Below are positions 6,308 through 11,120 of a DNA stretch of 11,120 bases, one piece after another (position 1 is the stretch's first letter; every line of letters begins with the position of its first letter). This stretch comes from Pseudomonadota bacterium (GTDB taxonomy: Bacteria; Pseudomonadota; Gammaproteobacteria; JAKAQQ01). Location: positions 1 through 11,120 of the forward strand of contig JAKARN010000029.1 of NCBI GenBank assembly GCA_021828425.1, in the 5' to 3' direction. A model generated the notes under the pieces. The model was not told where the DNA came from and did no database searches. It was given only the letters and a program-made list of their open reading frames with translations. Position numbers and translations under genes: made by a program.

Positions 6308-7750
6308 ATGCAGAGCGGCACAGGTCCATCTGATCCTTCCCCCGCGACCCCATCGGCGGAGACACTCCGGACCGTGGTTTTCGATGCGGAGCTCATTCGG
6401 CGGCTGGATCGCCCGGGTCCTCGCTATACGTCCTATCCGACCGCCAACCATTTCTCCGAGGACTTCAACGAGGCGACCTATCAGGACTGCGTGGCCCGGG
6501 AGAATGAGGCCCCGCAGCCGCGCGACCTGTCGCTGTATTTTCACATCCCGTTCTGTGCGCACCTGTGCTTTTACTGTGCGTGCAACAAGATCGTGACCCG
6601 GAACCGGGGCAAGGCCGCAAAGTACCTCGATTATCTTCTGCGGGAACTGGATCTCCAGAGCTCGCGCTTCCAGGCGGGGCGGCGGGTGAGTCAATTGCAT
6701 TGGGGGGGGGGAACGCCCACCTATCTTGATCGGGAACAGATGGCCCATCTCATGCAAGCCATCCGGAACCGGTTTTCCCTCGCGGAGGATGAGCAAGGAG
6801 AATACTCAATTGAGGTGGATCCCCGAACGGCCGACCGGGAGACGGTGGCGTTCCTGCGGTCTTTGGGATTTAATCGCATCAGTATTGGGGTCCAGGATTT
6901 CGATCCCCAGGTCCAGAAAAAGGTCCACCGAATCCAGTCCGAAGAAGAGACCATGCGGGTCGTGGAGGGTGCACGCCAATCGGGGTACCGTTCCATCAAC
7001 CTCGACCTGATCTACGGGTTGCCGGCGCAATCGGTTGAAAGTTTTGAACGGACACTCGACCAGATCCTGGCCATCGATCCCGACCGGATTGCACTTTACA
7101 ACTATGCCCATCTCCCCGAGCTTTTTCGTCCCCAGCAAAAGATTGATGCCGGGGATCTTCCACCCCCCGAGGTGAAACTCGAAATCCTCCGGTGTGCCGT
7201 GATGAAGTTGACCCGTGCGGGCTATCACTATATCGGGATGGATCACTTTGCCCGGGCAAACGACGAACTGGCCATCGCCCAGCGGGAGCGACGTCTTCAA
7301 AGGAATTTCCAGGGATATTCCACCCATCCAGAATGTAACCTCATCGGTTTGGGGATATCCGCCATCGGCATGATGGGTGCGAGCTACAGCCAGAACTTTC
7401 GGACCCTCGACCCCTATTACCAAAGAATCGACCAAAACCGCCTGCCGATCTCCCGCGGAATGGTCCTGACCCCCGATGATCGCCTGCGCCGCCGCATCAT
7501 CCATTCCTTGGCCTGCGAGTTCCGGATTTCCATTCCGGACATCGAGGAAGGCTACGGCATCCGGTTCGAGGCCTATTTCCCGGACGAGCTCCGGAAGCTC
7601 GCGGAGCTGGAAGCGCTGGGCCTCCTTTCGATTGAGGCCCGGGAAATCGAGGTCACCCTCAAGGGACGTTTGCTGGTCCGCAATATCTGCATGATCTTTG
7701 ATCACTACCTCAGGGGAGAGCGGGTCCCACGGTACTCACGCGTGATTTGA
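6308..7750 (+). CDS. hemN: Oxygen-independent coproporphyrinogen III dehydrogenase HemN
   Basis: A radical SAM enzyme that decarboxylates two propionate groups of coproporphyrinogen III to make protoporphyrinogen IX, allowing haem synthesis without oxygen. The 480 residues align along their length with E. coli HemN. GPRYTSYPTA (37-46) is the N-terminal signature. C83, C87 and C90 bind the 4Fe-4S cluster, with the extra HemN-specific C92, and Y77 precedes the cluster loop. HWGGGTPTYL (131-140) is the SAM-binding motif, followed by IEVDPR (168-173), GVQDF (194-198), NLDLIYGLP (231-239) and YIGMDHFA (308-315). The HemN C-terminal domain ends with KGRLLVRNICMIFD and SRVI. The cluster loop and C92 separate true HemN from the HemW-type haem chaperones. 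The ATG at 6308 has a modest GGAA five bases upstream. Expression is probably anaerobic, through the FNR box upstream. Confidence 0.97.
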   Translation: MQSGTGPSDPSPATPSAETLRTVVFDAELIRRLDRPGPRYTSYPTANHFSEDFNEATYQDCVARENEAPQPRDLSLYFHIPFCAHLCFYCACNKIVTRNRGKAAKYLDYLLRELDLQSSRFQAGRRVSQLHWGGGTPTYLDREQMAHLMQAIRNRFSLAEDEQGEYSIEVDPRTADRETVAFLRSLGFNRISIGVQDFDPQVQKKVHRIQSEEETMRVVEGARQSGYRSINLDLIYGLPAQSVESFERTLDQILAIDPDRIALYNYAHLPELFRPQQKIDAGDLPPPEVKLEILRCAVMKLTRAGYHYIGMDHFARANDELAIAQRERRLQRNFQGYSTHPECNLIGLGISAIGMMGASYSQNFRTLDPYYQRIDQNRLPISRGMVLTPDDRLRRRIIHSLACEFRISIPDIEEGYGIRFEAYFPDELRKLAELEALGLLSIEAREIEVTLKGRLLVRNICMIFDHYLRGERVPRYSRVI

Positions 7751-7802
7751 ATTGGGCACACAGCTGTCCCAGCCGGGATTTCAAACGGATCCCCAAGCTT
7801 TC

Positions 7803-7831
7803 TTGTAAAAAAAAACGACTTCCCCTATGAT
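7803..7831 (+). promoter_or_regulatory. Sigma70-type promoter of the diiron protein gene
   Basis: TTGTAA (7803-7808, 4 of 6) and TATGAT (7826-7831, 5 of 6) are separated by 17 bp. Transcription should begin near 7838, about 22 nt before the ATG. The run of nine A (7807-7815) covers the end of the -35 box and the first part of the spacer, so a slip there would change promoter spacing. Confidence 0.65.
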
Positions 7832-7859
7832 CTAAAGTTACCTCCGAAGAGGGGCCGAG

Positions 7860-8714
7860 ATGTCGGGAGAGGTCAGCCGAGAAGAAGCCGGGAGGTTCAC
7901 TCAGCCTCCCCGACCGGATCACTGGAACGTGGATGAGCTTCCCTGGGAGTCGCTTGAAGCTGATCGGATCGTAGACAACGAGGTCTTTTTTTTCCTTGTA
8001 TCCACGGCTTCCTTCGTCGAGATCACAACCGATCTCTATACCTCGAACCTGACTGCGCATTATGTGGGTGACGACGAGGTCACGACCTGGCTTCATGATC
8101 ATTGGCAGCCCGAGGAGCTGCAACATGGTGCCGCCCTCAAACGCTACGTGGAAACCGTCTGGCCCAGCTTTGACTGGGATCTGGCCTATCAGAACTTTTA
8201 CCGGGAATATGGGCGTCTTTGCAATGCCACCCAGCTGGAAGCGACTCGATCGCAGGAAATGGTCGCCCGCTGTATCGTCGAGACCGGTACATCGTCTTAT
8301 TACACGATGGTCCGGGATGCGTCCCCGGAACCGCTCCTCAAAAGGATTGCCCACCATATCCGGACCGATGAAGTCGGCCATTACAAGTATTTTTTCCGTT
8401 ATTTCCGGAAATACGCCCAACAGGAATCGGTTTCGCGCCGGGCGATCTTAAAGGCGCTATGGACGCGTATCCGGGAAATCGACAGCGAAGATGGACTGAT
8501 TGCCTACAAACATGCCTACCAAGTCCGCTATCCGGACCGCGTTTTCGATCCTGAGCATTACGAACAGTTCCGCATGATCCTGAACCAGATGACCCGCGAT
8601 CACTTCCCGTTCGAGATGGCAGTCCGGATGTGTCTCCGGCCGCTGGAATTGCCACACCCGGTGGAACGCGTGTCCATCCCCATTCTGGTGGCCGGAGCTC
8701 GGCGATTCCTCTAG
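7860..8714 (+). CDS. Ferritin-like diiron protein, acyl-ACP desaturase type 2-like; substrate unknown
   Basis: A 284-residue, soluble, mostly helical protein with a complete set of carboxylate-bridged diiron ligands in a four-helix bundle. E54 lies in FVEITTDLY, E86 and H89 in EELQHG, E141 in IVETGTSSYY, and E171 and H174 in DEVGHYKYF. The pairs EExxHG and DExxH resemble plant stearoyl-ACP desaturase and its bacterial relatives, so an oxygen-using desaturase, hydroxylase or oxidase is plausible. A ferritin-like iron or peroxide role is also possible. No signal peptide or membrane segment is visible. The ATG at 7860 has a GAGG ribosome binding site. Its own promoter lies upstream, and phrB follows after 63 bp, so the two may share a transcript. 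A run of eight T in codons 42-45 is a possible slippage site. The fold is well supported; the reaction is not known. Confidence 0.8.
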   Translation: MSGEVSREEAGRFTQPPRPDHWNVDELPWESLEADRIVDNEVFFFLVSTASFVEITTDLYTSNLTAHYVGDDEVTTWLHDHWQPEELQHGAALKRYVETVWPSFDWDLAYQNFYREYGRLCNATQLEATRSQEMVARCIVETGTSSYYTMVRDASPEPLLKRIAHHIRTDEVGHYKYFFRYFRKYAQQESVSRRAILKALWTRIREIDSEDGLIAYKHAYQVRYPDRVFDPEHYEQFRMILNQMTRDHFPFEMAVRMCLRPLELPHPVERVSIPILVAGARRFL

Positions 8715-8777
8715 CCTGCCCTTCGCGAACGATCGAACCGACCTCTGAGTCTGGGCCCGTCCGGGATTTCCGAAACC

Positions 8778-10247
8778 GTGATTTTGCACTGGTTTAGAAG
8801 AGACTTGCGGCTGGAGGACAATGCGGCGCTGGCCGCCGCCTGCCGGAATGACAATCCGGTCATCGGTGTCTTTTGTTGTGATCGCCGCTGGTTTTCTGCC
8901 CAGACCGGCCAACTGGGCGTTCATCAAGCCAGCTTTTGGCTGACTTCGCTTTCAGAGCTTTCCCTGGGTCTGGCCCACCTGAATATTCCCCTCAAGTTCC
9001 GGGTCACAGAGGACCCGGTGCAAACGCTTCTGGCTCTCGCCTCAGAATTCAAGGCTTCGTCCATCGTGTTCAACAAGGAATACGAACCGGCACAACGCAA
9101 ACAGGACGCCCGGTTGATCCGGGAGGCGGCCCGGATCGGTCTGACCGTCCACGGATTCAAAGATGGGGCAATTTTTGAGGAAAGCGAGATTCTTTCCTCC
9201 AGTGGGAAACCCTATACCGTTTTCTCGCCCTACCGGCGGACGTGGCTCGCCCGCTTGGGCATGGGTCCACCGGTCACAACGGGATCGCCTCGGCCCCGAT
9301 CCGTGATCCCCGTGCAATCCGACCCGATCCCACCGCCCAGTGCGTTTGGATTCCCCCGTGTGGACCTCATCCAAGCACCAGGCGAACGGGCTGCGATCCA
9401 TCGACTGAGGGTTTTTTGCAACCAGCCGATCGCCCAATACGGATCCCAACGCGATATACCGGCGGTGGAGGGCACTTCCCGGCTTTCACCCCACCTCTCA
9501 GCCGGGACCCTTTCCATCCGACGATGCGTGAATGCGGCGCTGGAACGGGGGGCCGGCCACGGGATGAAAGGCCCGGGGACGTGGCTCACCGAACTGATCT
9601 GGCGAGACTTTTACCGGATGATCCTGTTTCACTTTCCCCAGACGGCAAACGAGGCCTTTGATCACAAGTATGCCGACCTGGCGTGGAGCAGCGATCCGGA
9701 CCTTTGGGAGGCGTGGATACAGGGCCGGACCGGGTATCCCATCGTCGACGCGGCCATCCTGCAGGTCAGGCAAACAGGTTGGATGCACAACCGCCTCCGC
9801 ATGATCGTGGCCATGTTTCTCACCAAGAATCTCGATGTTCACTGGCGCAGGGGTGAGCAGCAGTTCCGCTTCTGGCTGATGGACTACGACCAAGCCAGCA
9901 ACGTGGGCGGCTGGCAATGGAGTGCCGGGACCGGCACAGACGCAGCGCCCTATTTCCGCGTCCTGAATCCCGTCCTTCAGGGACAGCGTTACGATCCGGA
10001 AGGTCATTTCGTCCGGTCCTACCTGCCCACCCTGAACCAGGTTCCGAATCGCTTTATCCACACGCCCTGGCTCATGCCGCCCGCACTACAATCGACCACG
10101 GGATGCCTCATCGGCCACGATTACCCAGCTCCCGTGGTTGACCACACGGCGACGCGCCTGCGGGCGATCGAAAAGTTTCGGCGCCCAGGGTCGGGCCGAG
10201 TGAATCCGACGGATGAAAGGGTCACGACCCCGCGCGGGAAGATCTAG
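8778..10247 (+). CDS. phrB: Deoxyribodipyrimidine photolyase (CPD DNA photolyase)
   Basis: A blue-light flavoenzyme that splits cyclobutane pyrimidine dimers in DNA. The N-terminal alpha/beta antenna domain begins with HWFRRDLRLEDN (4-15). The helical FAD domain shows VEGTSRLSPHLSAG (230-243), ELIWRDFYR (272-280), GRTGYPIVDAA (316-326), TGWMHNRLRM (333-342) and GGWQWSAGTGTDAAPYFR (377-394). The electron-transfer tryptophans of E. coli W306, W359 and W382 correspond to W303, W356 and W379 with identical spacing, and E272 matches the dimer-contacting Glu. At 489 residues it is slightly longer than E. coli PhrB owing to a charged C-terminal tail. The start is GTG at 8778 with a weak ribosome binding site; the motif at residue 4 leaves no room for a much later start. 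It follows the diiron gene by 63 bp and ends one base from convergent dnaJ. Confidence 0.97.
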   Translation: MILHWFRRDLRLEDNAALAAACRNDNPVIGVFCCDRRWFSAQTGQLGVHQASFWLTSLSELSLGLAHLNIPLKFRVTEDPVQTLLALASEFKASSIVFNKEYEPAQRKQDARLIREAARIGLTVHGFKDGAIFEESEILSSSGKPYTVFSPYRRTWLARLGMGPPVTTGSPRPRSVIPVQSDPIPPPSAFGFPRVDLIQAPGERAAIHRLRVFCNQPIAQYGSQRDIPAVEGTSRLSPHLSAGTLSIRRCVNAALERGAGHGMKGPGTWLTELIWRDFYRMILFHFPQTANEAFDHKYADLAWSSDPDLWEAWIQGRTGYPIVDAAILQVRQTGWMHNRLRMIVAMFLTKNLDVHWRRGEQQFRFWLMDYDQASNVGGWQWSAGTGTDAAPYFRVLNPVLQGQRYDPEGHFVRSYLPTLNQVPNRFIHTPWLMPPALQSTTGCLIGHDYPAPVVDHTATRLRAIEKFRRPGSGRVNPTDERVTTPRGKI

Positions 10248-10248
10248 G

Positions 10249-11120
10249 CTAAACCTTGCGGGCAGCGGCGATGCTGGACTCCAGTTCCCGGAGCAGGCGC
10301 TTCTGGTCCTCGGTCAGGTGCGTGGGGATCACGACGGTGACCCGGCAGATCAGGTCCCCTCGCTTCTTGTTCTTGAGCGTGGGCATACCCTGACCCTGGA
10401 GCCGAAGTAGGGCACCGTCCGGGGTCGACGGTCCGATTTTGAGTGGATGCTTTCCCTGCAAGGTCTCGACCTCCACCACTCCACCCAGCGCAAGCAGGGT
10501 ATATCGAACGGGGAGCTCGCAGTACAGATCCCCGCCCTCACGCCGGAACCTCTGGTGGGCGCGGATGTGAATCTCCACATAGAGATCCCCGCCCGGTTGT
10601 CCCGCCTCACCCGCCTCACCCAAACCTGAAAGCCGAATCCGATCGCCCTCGTCAACCCCGGGCGGGATCCTGACTTCAATCCGGCGATGGGAACGGATTC
10701 GGCCTGAACCGTGGCATCCTCGACAATCTCCCTTCTGAGACTGGCCCCGTCCCTGACATCGCGGACAGGTTTGCCGGAGGGTGAAAAAACCCTGCTGGAC
10801 CCGGATTTCACCCGTTCCACGACAATCCACGCATCGTTCCGGACGGGAGCCGGGTTTCGAGCCACTCCCCCCGCAATCCTCGCAGGTCACAAGCGTTTCA
10901 TATTCAAGCGGGACGGACTCGCCTTGAGCCACCTGCTCCAGGTCCAGTTCCAGAGAATCGACCAGATCGCGTCCCCGGGCACGGCGCGCATGCACGAATG
11001 CAGATCCGAAGATGCTGCCAAACAGGTCACCGAAAATCTCGTTGGGGTCAAAACCCGGTGAGGCCCCCGCCTGCCCCGCGAGACCGGCGTGGCCATAGCG
11101 GTCATAGAGTGCTCGGCGTT
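10249..11120 (-). CDS. dnaJ: Chaperone protein DnaJ, missing its N-terminus (cut by window edge)
   Basis: The co-chaperone that loads unfolded proteins on DnaK and stimulates its ATPase. The frame is open to the window end, giving the last 289 residues; the HPD-bearing J domain lies outside. Visible residue 3 onward, ALYDRYGHAG, is the J-domain end. A short Gly/Phe linker with DPNEIFGDLFG follows, then C-terminal domain I. The zinc-binding region has four CxxCxGxG repeats: C79/C82, C96/C99, C118/C121 and C132/C135. C-terminal domain II has GDRIRLSGLGEAG and GGDLYVE. This is a class A DnaJ. Compared with E. coli DnaJ the linker is poor in glycine and the tail after domain II is about 30 residues shorter. 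A GTG at 10995 is internal, not the start. No dnaK is visible. It is convergent with phrB. Confidence 0.96.
   Translation of the reverse strand, partial: RRALYDRYGHAGLAGQAGASPGFDPNEIFGDLFGSIFGSAFVHARRARGRDLVDSLELDLEQVAQGESVPLEYETLVTCEDCGGSGSKPGSRPERCVDCRGTGEIRVQQGFFTLRQTCPRCQGRGQSQKGDCRGCHGSGRIRSHRRIEVRIPPGVDEGDRIRLSGLGEAGEAGQPGGDLYVEIHIRAHQRFRREGGDLYCELPVRYTLLALGGVVEVETLQGKHPLKIGPSTPDGALLRLQGQGMPTLKNKKRGDLICRVTVVIPTHLTEDQKRLLRELESSIAAARKV

Noticed and set aside
6806..7705. Long minus-strand open frame of 299 codons opposite hemN
   Set aside because: hemN is conserved over its whole length; the reverse frame has no recognisable domain and arises from GC-rich codon bias.
7775..7793. GGGAT / ATCCC inverted repeat after hemN as a terminator
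   Set aside because: Only five base pairs with a 9-nt loop and no T-run.
9498..10061. Minus-strand open frame opposite phrB
   Set aside because: It covers the conserved FAD domain of phrB in reverse and has no motif of its own.
10993..10995. GTG as the true dnaJ start
   Set aside because: The frame continues upstream with the J-domain end and Gly/Phe linker, so the gene runs off the window.
1..11120. Search for CRISPR arrays, insertion sequences, tRNA or rRNA genes, toxin-antitoxin pairs and prophage genes
   Set aside because: No spaced direct repeats, transposase motifs, terminal repeats or RNA-gene signatures were seen on either strand.

Overview
This 11.1 kb window is a compact, GC-rich (roughly 60 % by eye) bacterial chromosome segment. 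It looks like a gammaproteobacterium or close relative: the divergent arrangement queG <> nnr-tsaE-amiB-mutL is the same as in Escherichia coli, and the FNR-type regulator next to hemN recalls the anr/hemN linkage of pseudomonads. I assign no genus. All the genes are housekeeping or respiratory-physiology genes. I see no transposase, integrase, CRISPR array, tRNA, rRNA or defence module, and no stretch of 300 bases without a gene.

Region 1 (1-3769, minus strand) is an operon-like series read right to left. nnr repairs NAD(P)H hydrate. tsaE, a tRNA t6A ATPase, overlaps nnr by 14 nt. An unusually AT-rich 135-bp spacer follows, then amiB, a secreted cell-wall amidase, and the first 106 codons of mutL. 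Region 2 (3836-5383, plus strand) has queG, the last step of tRNA queuosine synthesis, divergent from nnr, followed by a small DoxX-type membrane protein with its own likely promoter and a strong ribosome binding site.

Region 3 (5380-7750) is an anaerobic control unit. An fnr gene with all four expected Fe-S ligand cysteines is divergent from hemN, the oxygen-independent coproporphyrinogen III dehydrogenase. The 118-bp region between them carries a near-perfect FNR box, TTGAT-GCGG-GTCAA. It is centred 41.5 bp before the transcription start implied by a -10-like TAGCAT element, the classic spacing for FNR activation. The same box overlaps the start implied by a -10-like element for fnr, which suggests autoregulation.

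Region 4 (7751-11120) holds an uncharacterised ferritin-like or acyl-ACP-desaturase-like diiron protein behind a good sigma70-type promoter, then phrB (DNA photolyase), probably co-transcribed. Convergent to these is the 3' part of dnaJ, cut by the window edge.

I found no clearly new system. The points most worth checking are the FNR box architecture, the diiron protein of unknown substrate with homopolymer tracts in its promoter spacer and early coding region, the AT-rich island inside the nnr-mutL series, and a marked excess of GGATCC sites.
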